Below are positions 22,297-32,757 of a stretch of 64,000 nt of DNA, one piece after another (the stretch's first letter is position 1; every line of letters begins with the position of its first letter). The notes under the pieces are model-generated. The model was not told the origin of the DNA. It saw only the letters and a program-made list of their open reading frames with translations, and searched no databases. Source of the stretch: Locusta migratoria (lineage: Eukaryota; Arthropoda; Insecta; Orthoptera; Acrididae). The stretch covers positions 976,634,721 through 976,698,720 of the forward strand of contig CM048744.1 in assembly GCA_026315105.1 (NCBI GenBank), given 5' to 3'. Both the position numbers and the translations under genes were made by a program.

Positions 22297-23613
22297 ATCT
22301 TATTTGCTCGAATACAGGCTGCACTTTGTTTCCAAATGTTGGCTCACAAAATCGTGGTGCAGCCTATAATTGAGATTCCATCCTCTCCCTCCTTTTCCTG
22401 AAAGTCATTAGTTTCAAAAATTTTATTTTGTTTTGAGAAGCGTAATAAACTAGAAAGTCTTGAAGAAAATGGTACAGTATCAATTTCGCAGAACTGCATC
22501 TACGTTTTTTAACATGTTCTTGAAAACGGCATGGCAATTTGTGAAAGTTGAATGATATCATTCTGTAACACAGCCAACCATAGCAGACGACTGTTTTTAA
22601 CACGCCTGTACGGCCTTTAACAAAAGTAGTACCTACACACCCACACACTTACTAAGCAGAGAAATTATTTTAATTTGATGTGCTCAATGAAGCTAATCTT
22701 CATGGTAAAAGTTTAGTGTACGTTGCAGGAGTTTGTACTGTAACGTTTACGTTGGTAATGTTTACTGCGAGTGGTGAAGGGAGGGATGGCAGAACTGATT
22801 CGTGTAGCTAATGCTACATTTTAAAATAACGTAGTTTACCATGACCAGATTCATTGCTTTGACATTCGTTTTCACGAAACGATGTACATGGAATTCGAGG
22901 CTATTTTGCAGCCTTGCAACTGAATCATTTTTGTTGTAACAGCAAAACCACAGTTCGTAACTCAAAAGAAGAAGTCAAGCAAGTCTTTTCCTACATCTGG
23001 ATATTTATATTTTTGCCCTAGAAATGCACGACGACTCTTTGAACATTTTAATAGTTTGTCCTCGCTTACATACTAGCGGCAAACTCTTTTTCATCTACAT
23101 CAAATTTACGCCCGGCTTCCTGCTTTCCATGTTCCTTACTGTGTCAGGGCAACCTGAAGCTTACATTTGTCAATGTAACTCTTACATTCTTTTCCCACTA
23201 CCACTTACAAGCCAAAACATTGTAGCGCACACACACACACAAATATACCAAATAAAACTCAATATTTCCACAGCACACGTCTACACTATACAACACTTGA
23301 AACACCCGGTAACACGGCTTGGTCCATCCTCCCCTTACTTGGAGTGCTGCATGACTATTGGCCTGTCATCTCACATTCTTATTTGTTAATTTCAAGTTTT
23401 CTATATTTGTTTTGAATTTGTTGAAAAGAGAACATACTTCCATTTACATTGTGTTATGATAACGAGAAAGTTCAATTAGACAAAACTAAATAAAATATAA
23501 TAAAACCTGAGGCCTATACTTGCGCTATATTTTTTTCTAGAATCTCATATCAAAAGTTTAGGTGCATCCTATATTCACATGAGGCCTATATTCGTATAAA
23601 TATGGTGTACTGG
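22297..23613. mobile_element. Possible DNA transposon bounded by related inverted ends
   Basis: The left end (TTATTTGCTCGAATACAGGC, then GGTGCAGCCTATAATTGAGA) and the right end (AGGTGCATCCTATATTC, then CCTATATTCGTATAAATATGG) are diverged inverted copies of the repeat also found at 16.1 kb. The interior has no recognised transposase; a minus-strand frame at 22364-22648 rich in Lys/Arg is open but unidentified. Target duplication not resolved. Confidence 0.35.
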
Positions 23614-25006
23614 GTTCTGTCATTCAAAATTTCACCTTATAGTGTGTTATCTTTTTATGGCTTTCCAAACTCCCTAAATCATTCTAATTGTCATTTCCCC
23701 CACAACCTGCTTTTGTCTATAGCTGGGCAAGCATCTTCCTCTCTTACATGATATATTACTAGATATATTTATACCAATGTCAAACTGAAGGAGCTCTGCA
23801 AATTATGCTCTTCTGGCCATTTTTCAGATACATTTTTCCAGACACCCCCACCAAATTTAATAGATGCCAAGATTTCAACGACAATACGTTCCAACTTTTG
23901 CATTTGCCAATCTGCTGTATACTTTTGAAGTGATAGTCAGGTATCTCAAGTCTTTATTTGGTCACTGAATATGTTCTGCACAAACCTAATGAAAATATGG
24001 AGACTGAAAATAATTTTATCCTACTGTAGGTCTATGTACATTTCAGTTTAATACTTTATGACTGTGTAATGTTAACTAAGCTACCCAATACCATTCTTTA
24101 CCGTAGTAGGCAATAGCTTTTTTTTTTTTTTTTTTTTTTTTTATTAACGATCAGTCCGTAACACACTTGGTGTTTGTAGACTTGCCTAAAATAAAACATA
24201 TAATTTGCAATCAAATGTTGCTCTCTTAGTATTTTCATCTGTCTTATTAGTGTATATTTGTAATTATGGGTTGACAACAGTTTGTGTGGGTTATTTCATT
24301 TAAGAAGAGAAAGTTTATGTAAAAATTCTCATTTTATTACTTTCAAACCAAAATTCAATACTTTGTTGCTCTTCCCATTCAAGAACCTTCTGTAATGGTG
24401 ATTACAGGAACATTGTTAACAATTAGCTCATAATAATAGAAACATTTGTGAAAGTATTCTAAGTTTCAAAATTAAATACGAGACCAAAATTTTATCAATG
24501 GAATCTCGCATAATTCCGAACAATTACAATTAAAATATCTGCAAAATATTATTTAAATATAAAAAATATGTGCAAGCTTGTGGCTCTGTTGTACAAACCA
24601 TAATTTGCTGATACTAACAAGATTTAACTGTGTGATTAAAAACCATTATTTTTGATGTAACATATTGTTTATCAAAGCTTGAATACTAGCAAAGAAGCAC
24701 AAAAGATTTAGTTAGAAGTTAGCAGTCTGTTGGTGTGCAAGTAGTTAATTCATTGTTGTATAAATGAAATATGTGAATAAATGTGTAAGGATGGAAATGA
24801 AATTGTTGAATACACCACCAACATTTATACAATTGACCTATATCATTTTTGGTGGATTTAAACATCAATCAAAAAGTTGAGTACTGAATTTGTGTGGCTT
24901 TTTAACTACTGTTTGAGGAATATAACTTACTGCTGCAAGGAAAGGGTTGTTTTAGAATTGGTTTAAACATTCTAACATGGATAACTTGTACAAATAATTA
25001 ACTTAC
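23614..25006. other. Intron 3 DNA, nothing recognised
   Basis: AT-rich with a 25-base poly-T at 24118-24142. Possibly a retroposon tail, but no attached element was recognised. Confidence 0.5.
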
Positions 25007-25256
25007 CCCTCTGGGCCATTCTGTGCAACATTTCAGCATCCTCAATAGTGATGCAAGCAGTTGGGATGTGTGGAACATTATCAGCATAATCCTGATATCC
25101 AGTGTGAGGGGTACCCAGTGAAAATGGAGTAACAGATCGAATCAAAGTTGCAACAGCACCTAGGCGAGCAGCTTTGCTTGCACCCTGGGTGCGATACTTT
25201 ACTGTTTCTCCATATGATTTGAAGGGCTCATTAAATACAACAATTTTGCCTGGCAC
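25007..25256 (-). CDS. CPQ: Carboxypeptidase Q-like, coding exon 3
   Basis: Acceptor TTGCAG, donor G|GTAAGTT at 25006; enters in phase 0, leaves in phase 1. It encodes VPGKIVVFNEPF, TVKYRTQGASKAARLGAVA and PHIPTACITIEDAEM. This is the protease-associated-type insert that animal carboxypeptidase Q carries ahead of the zinc domain, with the typical IRSV..FS..TPHTG stretch. No breaks. Confidence 0.93.
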
Positions 25257-25880
25257 CTGCAATATTTAGATTATGAATCAAAAAACAATTTTAGCAGGAG
25301 GTGGGCATACACATGCAGCCGGAAGTGATCTGTTTCAGAACAGTTCGCTTCCTTGACATTATACAAGACAAAAAATTAAACTAATAAGAAGTTATTTTAA
25401 AAAATCACCAGTTTTAATTTGTGGGAATTCTGACAAGAGGCAAATTACCAAAGATACAAATCACTGCTTTCAACAATGAGACACAAAAATTACTACCTTT
25501 CTCCTTCAGTAATTATTATCAAATACTGTACTCAGTATTGTTATTATTAGACTATTTTTAATTTATTAAAACATGTTACACATAGTTTTACTGTAATTTA
25601 TGATTTTCAGTTTCTTATTAAATTTTCGCAGTTTGCTTTTCAATTTTTGATCATTTTTACCAAAACGGTCAAAACCTTTTTTTATTCTTTTATGTCCGGA
25701 TTTCTGCAGCTCATTGAAATGTCTTCGTGTTGAGTAGGTAGCAACCTACCCTTCTCAAAAATATTGTTGAATCCTTCCTGTAACTTCCTTTATTACATCT
25801 GTTTGTATACTATCAGGTAGGAGGATTACATAATTATCCACAATGACAATTTTGAAAAGATTAAGATACATTGTACTTAC
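25257..25880 (-). other. Intron 2
   Basis: Smallest intron of the gene (624 bases), AT-rich, free of recognised elements. A weak frame extends exon 2 past its donor but is explained by chance. Confidence 0.8.
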
Positions 25881-26031
25881 GAGAGCAGCTTTATCTTCAA
25901 GTTCATCAAAACTTGTCACAACAAGAACCTCTGCCACAATTCCTTCTGGTGGTGTTCCAACACTTGAACCAAGACCAAGCATAGGCAATTTCTGAATTCT
26001 TGGGGATACTAACACAGCTGATTCATTGCCC
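25881..26031 (-). CDS. CPQ: Carboxypeptidase Q-like, coding exon 2
   Basis: Acceptor TTTATAG, donor CTC|GTAAGT at 25880. One base completes Arg 119, then 50 codons encode GNESAVLV, RIQKLPMLGLGSSVGTPPEG and VLVVTSFDELEDKAAL. The LGLGSS.GTPPEGI block is highly characteristic of carboxypeptidase Q. Leaves in phase 0. Confidence 0.93.
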
Positions 26032-26507
26032 CTATAAAATGCATATTAACTTCAGAAATGCAAAATTCACAAGCAAAGATTGAAAAGAAATGCTGATACT
26101 ACATGTAACATTAAAATAAGAATTTTCTCAGATACAATAGCAACTATATGAAAGTGATTACATATCTGTTTAATGGTTAAATAGTACGATACTTCTTGCC
26201 GGGCTGCAGTGGTTATGTTGGCACCAATGGTAATGACGGCAACTCAGATGACCAATAAAAGTTTTTTCGTGACAACTTCAATTAAAACGAAAATTATTTT
26301 TTTCTGAATGGACAAGGGTACATACAAGAACCTGTCAACCACAGAGCAGGTACAATATTAATTTTTCTGTGAGTGAAACGAGCAGCAAAAACATTTACTC
26401 TGTAGCTCGTGAAAAATATTAACGCAATTGTACACTTCATTGTTCATCTGTTGCCAACATGAGCACTGCAGCCCAGCGAGAAGTGCACACACACTCACGC
26501 GCTAACA
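26032..26507. other. Start of intron 1 side next to exon 2
   Basis: No gene or clear repeat in this stretch. Confidence 0.5.
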
Positions 26508-26566
26508 TAACAAGGTAGACGTAGACATTCGTAGAAAGCCATCCTACAAATGTCTACCTTGTTGTG
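26508..26566. repeat. Short foldback
   Basis: AACAAGGTAGAC and its complement GTCTACCTTGTT face each other across a centre that itself repeats the complementarity (ATTCGTAG / CTACAAAT). It directly precedes the (TG)n run that opens the plus-strand PLE terminus. Confidence 0.6.
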
Positions 26567-26568
26567 TT

Positions 26569-26571
<3 letters not shown>

Positions 26572-26611
<40 letters not shown>

Positions 26612-26860
26612 ACGCACCTGTTTGCCTTTCCTTTTATCCCCTTAAGGTAAGTCCTTCCACTCCTGGGATTGGAAGGACTTTTTCCATTTCCGTAAAACCC
26701 GTATCCTTCCCTTTCTCCTCTCCTTCCTTCCTCTCTTTCCTGAAGAAGCTGCCAACGGTGGCCAAAGCTTGAATGTTTGTTTGTGTGTTTTATTAGTTTT
26801 TGTTTCTATCAGCGAGCCTGTGCGTTGGGTAAGTCGAACAATCTTTATTTTTATACATAT
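26572..26860 (+). mobile_element. PLE 3' terminus, plus orientation
   Basis: (TG)n at 26572-26610, then AAGGTAAGTCCTTCC, a pyrimidine-rich tract, a hammerhead-like motif (26737-26773), GTAAGT at 26829-26834 and an AT-rich tail. Together with the next element it forms an imperfect inverted repeat of about 200 bases per arm centred near 26870. Confidence 0.6.
26737..26773 (+). ncRNA. Hammerhead-like motif, one core change
   Basis: Order: UUC, CUGAAGA, extra A, stem II GCUGCC-AAC-GGUGGC (6 bp with wobbles), CAAA where GAAA is required, GC, UU, GAA. The G12 to C change should abolish cleavage. Antisense to carboxypeptidase Q. Confidence 0.4.
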
Positions 26861-26879
26861 TTTTCCAACCAGGAAAGTC

Positions 26880-27123
26880 TCCTATTAATAAGATTGTTTG
26901 ACTTACCCAAAGCATAGGCACGCCGATAGAAACAAAAAACACAAATAAAAACATACACTAACATTCAAGCTTTCACCACCACTAGCAGCATCTTCAGGAA
27001 AAAGAGGAAGGAAGGAGAGCAGAAAGGGAAGGATACAGGTTTTAAGGAAGTAGAAAAGGAGTCATTTTAATCCCAGGAGAGGAAGGACTTACCTTAGGGG
27101 AAAAAAAGGGAAGGTAAACAAAT

Positions 27124-27155
<32 letters not shown>

Positions 27156-27756
27156 GCGGAAATTTGTAGAAAGCAAAGAAGTTGGACAGAGATACCACTT
27201 GAGGCAGAGGATCTGTCCACAGAACCAAGGCAAAGATGTTAAAGATCGTGGGTGAGAATTTGAATTTAGCGGAGTTTGAGACCAGGTGGGCAACGGGAAG
27301 AGAGAATATGTTGAAGAGCAAGTTCCCATCTCTGGAGTTCTGAAAGATTGATGTAGGTGGGAAGTATCCAGATAACCCAGATGGTGTAAAATTGTGTCAA
27401 GATGTGCTGGTCGTGCACCAAGGCATGTTTAGCCACAGGGTGATCCTCATTACCAACAAACACTGTCTGCCTGTGATTGTTCATGCAAATGGACAGTTTG
27501 TTGCTGGTCATTTCCGCATAGAACGCTTACAACGGGGGTGGTTACATGGGTAGGAGGCAGAGAGGAGGGAAGGTGGTTTTGGGATTTCATAGGGATGGAC
27601 TAGGAGGTTACGAAGGTTAGGTGGGTGGCGGAAAGACACTCTTGGTGGAGTGGGAAGGATGTCATGAAGGATGGATCTCATTTTGGGGCAGGACTAAAGG
27701 AAGTCTTGTTCTTGCTGGAGAAGGAAAGTATCTGGTGACAAGAGGGGCACTACTGG
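26880..27756 (-). mobile_element. PLE fragment: GIY-YIG endonuclease region and 3' terminus
   Basis: Minus strand, 5' to 3': linker (27756-27550) with reading like that of the 31.4-31.9 kb copy, then GMTSNKLSICMNNHRQTVFVG...HPVAKHALVHDQH (27511-27400), the GIY-YIG-associated nuclease part, then (TG)n at 27124-27151, the pyrimidine-rich tract, an intact hammerhead-like core and GTAAGT (26901-26906). Several stops remain. The upstream edge at 27757 meets the non-LTR element. Confidence 0.65.
26964..27000 (-). ncRNA. Hammerhead ribozyme-like motif, intact core
   Basis: Order: UUC, CUGAAGA, extra U, stem II GCUGCU-AGU-GGUGGU (6 bp, wobble-rich), GAAA, GC, UU, GAA. The core bases and a 3-bp stem I are kept. 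Sense to carboxypeptidase Q, intron 1, about 930 bases upstream of exon 2. Confidence 0.5.
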
Positions 27757-28017
27757 AGTTCTTCTGACGAAGGTGTGGTGCGACCCGTGCTGAGGGGTGC
27801 GTGGCACATGGGTGGATGTGTCTCGAACGGAGCGTCAGGGATATCGAGCGACCTCCCTTAGTAAGTTGCCTTGCACCGCGCGGGGTTATCGTGGTGTGGG
27901 ACCATATAAATCCCAAAATCTTGTGGGACTAAGAAGAACACGGAGAAAAACATTATTTTAAAAGAATCCGAGGGGCAATTTGAGACCTCAGATACTCAGA
28001 CATCGGGATCAGGACCG

Positions 28018-28925
28018 ATGGAGCGCACTCCTACTTCTCAGTCAGGGTCTAGACGTGAGCAAGAAGTGGGAACTGTAACAGAGAAGTTGGACCAGATTAG
28101 GATTAAGGCCTTGTCTGGGGCTCAGAGGAGGAAACTTCTCAAGGAACAGAAGCAAAAGGAAGGAAAAGAATGGCTTCCTAAACATAAGTGGAGGGAATCA
28201 AAAGGGCTTGATCCCAAGACCCCCAAAAAAGAAACTGCCTCAGGTCGAAGGGGATACACAGACCCCCTCGACGTCAAAGACAGGTGGCAAGAGGTTTAGG
28301 GAGGAATCTAAGACTCCCTCCTCTCTGGACAAGCGTGATCCTGAAAGGCTGAGGCAGGAAATAGGGAAACAGACCTATAGTACTGCAGTCTCTATCTTTA
28401 GAGTGGCGGTTGTCCAAAAAGGATACCCACTGGTAAGCATCACCTCGCAGCAGGAGGAGCTCTTGCAGATGGCCCTCTTTGAAGAGATTGGGGGGGGGGG
28501 GGGACGCTGGTCCAGGACCCAAATTCAGGAGGGTCTATCTAGTTCACGGTGCCCTCATTTTTGTCTGCGAGGAGAAGCACTCAGCAGAATGGCTTAAGTA
28601 CAAGGTGCCCATGATATCCCCGTGGGAGGATGCGAAGCTGCTGGTCAAGACAGCAGCCGAACTCCTGAAGACCACAAAGGTATCAATATGGGTACCAAAG
28701 ATCCTTAAGGATATGTCTCCAAAGACTGTTTGAGAAAATAAGGGTCCAGAACCCAAAAGTCTCGACAGAGGATTGGAGGGTAATTAACCAAAAAGTCGTT
28801 CCGGAAGGACGAACCCTAGTGGTGGAGGTTGGAGAGAAGTCCCTGAAGGCATTGCGAGAGCAAGGCCTGAAACTGTTTTTAGGGTTCTCGCAGGTCTGCG
28901 TCAGGGTAATCAAAGACCTTAAAGG
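28018..28925 (+). pseudogene. ORF1 of the non-LTR element
   Basis: ATG at 28018 opens a charged N-terminal region rich in Lys and Glu (AQRRKLLKEQKQKEGKEW). A frameshift near 28210-28290 and another in the 15-base G run at 28489-28503 break it. The C-terminal half (28479-28925) has LVHGALIFVCEEKHSAEWL and a WRVIN..V.PEGRTLVVEV..KSLKALR..GLKLFLGFSQ pattern, resembling the DUF4780-type domain of insect LINE ORF1 proteins. Such proteins bind element RNA. Identification of the domain is by memory of the pattern. Confidence 0.6.
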
Positions 28926-28930
28926 CAACA

Positions 28931-31336
28931 ATGGCAGCAAGATGGGGACTGGAAGTGCTGCAGATAAACCTGCAGCACAGTAAAGGGGCTACTGCTGCCC
29001 TGAGCCGTCGCATGGTGAGACAGGAGGTGGACGTGGCCCTGATACAAGAACCCTATTTATACAAAGGGGGTGTATCGGGCCTCGGTGGTACTGGAGGTAA
29101 GCTGATTTATGCCAGAAATCTAGAAAACTCCAGAACATGCATTTATGTTAGAAATGGAATACCTTTCATACCAATGATGGATTTTTGTTCCAGGGACCTG
29201 GTGACCATCAGGATGCAGCAACGTGAGGAAGGTATCACAAGGGAAATTGTTTTGGCCTCAGCATAGCTTCCTTACGAAGACAGCTCTCCTCCTCCTTTGG
29301 AAGTGAGGAGACTGATGGAAGCCTGCCATCGGCAAGGTGATGAACTGGTGGTGGGATGTGATGCCAATGTCCACAATCTATTGTGGGGCAGTAAGGACAC
29401 CAACAGTAGAGGTGAGCACCTTCTTGAATTTCTCCTATCTAACAACTTGGAGATCCTGAATAGGGGTGATGAACCTACATTCAGGAATAGTAGAAGGGAA
29501 AAAGTAATTGACATAACTTTTGGTTCCATGATGATGGGAAGTTATGTCAAACAGTGGCATGTAGTCCTGGAGCCATCCTCGTCAGATCACATGTATATTA
29601 AATTCAAGGTTGAAATGGGAACCAGACAGACCATGGCCTATAGGAAACCCAGGAAAACGGACTGGGAGACATATAGGAAAGACCTTGACTTCAGCCTATC
29701 GGAAATTAAAACTTTGATAAGGAATCCAGCAGAGTTTGAGGAAGTAGCAGAGGCCGTAACCTCTGCTATAGTGACCTCATACCAGGACAACTGCTCAATC
29801 ACCAAGAAGTGCACAAATAGGAGTGTGCCTTGGTGGAATAATAACCTGGAAATGCAAAGGAAACAGGTATGAAGACTGTTTAACCTTGCGAGGCGCAAAG
29901 GACAATGGGTAAAGTATCGTGAGGCCCTTGTCAATTACAACCTTGCCATCAGATGGGCAAAGGAGGCATCCTAGAAAGTATTCTGTGAGGAAGTGGAGGG
30001 CACAGCTGCTCAAGCGAGACTTCATAAAATCCTCACTAGGGTACCAACTAATCCAGGAGGAACATTGAGGAAGGAGGATGGGGAGTATACAAAGACAGCA
30101 CATGAAACGCTGGAACTGCTCCTCAAGACTCATTTCCCTCAATATACTGTGGGGGTTAACTCAGACCAGAATGTGATTCCTGAGAGACAACGGTTCTCAG
30201 GTATTCGCAAAGAGGACTGGGATTTGGCCAAGGAGTGTGTCGATCTCAGTAAGGTTCGATGGGCGGTGGGAACATTTCAACCGTTCAAGTCACCTGGACC
30301 CGATGGAATCTTTCCAGCTCTCCTGCAACAAGCGGGAGAAAATCTTATTAGATTCCTATGCAGGTTATTCAGGGTTAGCCTAGCAGCAGGAATCATTCCC
30401 AATGCCTGGAGGGCAGTGAAGGTTGTCTTCATTCCAAAGCCAGGGAGAATTGATCATACCAAGGCCAAGGATATGAGACCAATCACCCTGTCCTCCTTCA
30501 TTCTAAAGACATTGGAAAAGCTGGTTAATGTGCATGTTGGAGAAAGGAGGTTAAGTAGGGCTCCTCTACATTCAAACCAACATGCATATCAGCCAGGTAA
30601 ATCATGTGAGACAGCTCTCTACCAACTCGTTGGGAAGGTGGAGAAAGCACTACACTTTCAGGAAATAGCCCTCTGTATCTTCCTGGACATCAAGGGGGCT
30701 TTTAGCAACATGACCTTCGATTCCATGGTTAGGGCAGCAGAGGTGCATGACCTAGGGACCACTATATGTAGGTGGACTAGGGCCATACTCAGTGGAAGAA
30801 AGGTAGAGGCTACCATGATGAATGAAAAAAAATGGTAATCAACACCACTAGGGGTTGCCCGCAAGGAGGAGTTCTTTCCCCTTTATTGTGGAATCTAGTG
30901 GTGAATGATCTCATTGGAGAATTAAACTCTAGGCAGTACTTTTGCCAAGGATATGCAGATGATCTTGTCATAGTAATACTTGGCAAATTTGCTGACACAG
31001 TGGAGAATATGGCACAAGGTGCACTGAACATTGTGCAAGACTGGCGCAGAAAACAGGATCTGGGGGTTAGTCCTAAGAAGACTGTTGTTGTACCATTCTC
31101 AAAGAAGCACATACATCATTCAAGTTGGAATCTAAAGCTTTTCAATGAAGCGCTACCAGTGAAGGGGACAGTGAAATATCTAGGGGTTACCCTAGATGAG
31201 AAACTGACATGGACCCCTCATATCAGGAATATTTGCTCCAAGGCAAAAGGTACTCTTGTGAGTACCAGGAGAGCTTGTGGCAAAAATTAGCAGCACACCA
31301 ACTGCTGGGATGCAAACCATGCTGGATATGCCCAAC
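28931..31336 (+). pseudogene. ORF2: endonuclease and reverse transcriptase
   Basis: ATG at 28931 overlaps the end of ORF1. The apurinic-type endonuclease shows LQINLQHSKGA, DVALIQEPYL, GCDANVHN.LWGS and SSDH.YI. The reverse transcriptase shows SPGPDGIFPALLQ, FLDIKGAF, then GCPQGGVLSPLLW and YADDLVIV, and GVTLDEKLTW. Breaks: in-frame stops TAG 29264, TGA 29870 and TAG 29972, a shift in the A-run near 30830, and TAG at 31288. The reading decays at the junction with the PLE; the region after the reverse transcriptase thumb is missing. Confidence 0.85.
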
Positions 31337-31433
31337 CCAAAACTTTGGGTTGACAGGCTTGGGTATCCAGGAAGGCTTCCTGTAAGTGTCTCATAAATAA
31401 GTTTGCGTACGGCGTGGCCTTCCTGGTTCCCAT
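31337..31433. repeat. 97-base direct repeat, copy 1
   Basis: Apparently identical to 32253-32349, with CCAAAACTTTGGG at one edge and GGTTCCCAT at the other. This copy is out of place at the LINE-PLE junction. Confidence 0.85.
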
Positions 31434-32252
31434 TACACCAGATAACCCAGATGGTGTAACATTATGCCAAGATGTTCTGGTCGTGCACCAAGGCGTGTTT
31501 AGCCACAGGGTGATCCTCATTACCAACAAACACTGTCTGCCTGTGATCGTTCATGCGAATGGACAGTTTGTTGCTGGTCATTCCCACATAGAACGCTTAC
31601 AACGGGGGCGGTTACATGCGTAGGAGGCAGAGGGTAGGGAAGGTGGTTTTGGGATTTCATAGGGATGGACTAGGAGGTTACGAAGGTTAGGTGGGCGGCG
31701 GAAAGACACTCTCGGTGGAGTGGGAAGGATGTATCTCATTTTGGGGCAGGACTTGGAAGTCGTGTCCTTGCTGGAGAGTCCGCTACAGTCCAGGAAAGTA
31801 TCTGGTGACAAGAGGGGCACTTCTGGAGTTCTGTGGAAGGTTCTGAATTTGGGGGGATGAGGAAGTGGCTCTGGCAATTTGCTTCTGTACCAGATCAGGA
31901 GGATAGTTGCGGGATGTGAAAGCTGTTATTAGGTTATTGGTGTACTGGTTCAGTGATTCGGGACTGGAGCAGACTCATTTGCCACGAAGACCTAAGCTGT
32001 AGGGAAGGGAACGATTGATGTGGAATGGATAGATGCTGTCATAATGGAGGTACTGTTGTTTATTAGTTGGTTTGATGTGGACGGATGTGTGAAGTTGGAC
32101 AGATGGAGGTCGACATCAAGGAAAGTGGCATGGGATTTGGAAGAGGACCAGGTGAATTTGATGGGACCAAAGGAGTTGAGGTTGGAGAGGAAATTCTGGA
32201 GTAGTTCGTGACTGTGAGTCCAGATCATGAAGATGTCATCAATGAATCTATA

Positions 32253-32349
32253 CCAAAACTTTGGGTTGACAGGCTTGGGTATCCAGGAAGGCTTCCTGTA
32301 AGTGTCTCATAAATAAGTTTGCGTACGGCGTGGCCTTCCTGGTTCCCAT
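32253..32349. repeat. 97-base direct repeat, copy 2 (native position)
   Basis: Encodes, on the minus strand, the stretch just before the FIDD catalytic block of the PLE reverse transcriptase, so this is the original location. Confidence 0.85.
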
Positions 32350-32757
32350 GGCTGTTCCCTTTAGTTGTTGAGTTGTTGGTATATTTGGGCCTCAAAAGTG
32401 AAGAAGTTGTGCATTAGGATGAAGCTGGCTAGGGTATTAACAAAAGAGGTTTTAGGTAGGGACGTGGGTGGTCGACATGAAAGGAAATACTCCATCGCAG
32501 CAAGGCCCTGGGCATGTGGGATATTTGTGTATAAGGAAGTTGCATCAATGGTTACAAGGATGATTTCTGGAGGTAACAGGCTGGGTAGGGATTTCAGGTG
32601 ATCTAGGAAGTGGTTGGTGTCTTTGATGAAGGACGGGAGACTGCACATGATGGGTTGAAGGTGTTGGTCTATGTAGGCAGAGATTCGTTTCGTATGGGCT
32701 TGGTGTGACAAGGAATAAATGGAATACACTTTGGGAAGAAAAAATAAAACTTTAAAA

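Larger units (their letters stand above)
27757..31336 (+). mobile_element. Non-LTR retrotransposon, LOA/R1-like, 3' truncated
   Basis: A 5' region of about 260 bases, ORF1 from 28018 and ORF2 (endonuclease, reverse transcriptase) from 28931. It keeps its 5' part and lacks the 3' end, the reverse of usual target-primed truncation, which suggests later recombination with the PLE that begins at 31337. Placed between two copies of one PLE family (27.0-27.76 and 31.34-32.76 kb). Antisense to carboxypeptidase Q, in intron 1. The clade is judged from motif style only. Confidence 0.75.
31337..32757 (-). mobile_element. PLE reverse transcriptase and linker
   Basis: Minus strand, 5' to 3': TKRISAYIDQHLQPI and LVTIDATSLYTNIPHAQGL (32680-32480), the core motif of PLE reverse transcriptases; then a GT.KATPYANLFM-like block (32349-32253), RFIDDIFMIW (about 32235), LDVDLHL, and a Pro-rich linker with CNRPRCK (31590-31880). 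Shifts at 32360 and 32250 and a stop near 32350. At 31434 the sequence jumps to a second copy of the 97-base block. The intact PLE would continue to a GIY-YIG domain as in the 27.4 kb copy. Confidence 0.75.

Noticed and set aside
27757..27790. Hammerhead core at CTGACGA near 27758
   Set aside because: No stem II and no GAAA follow.
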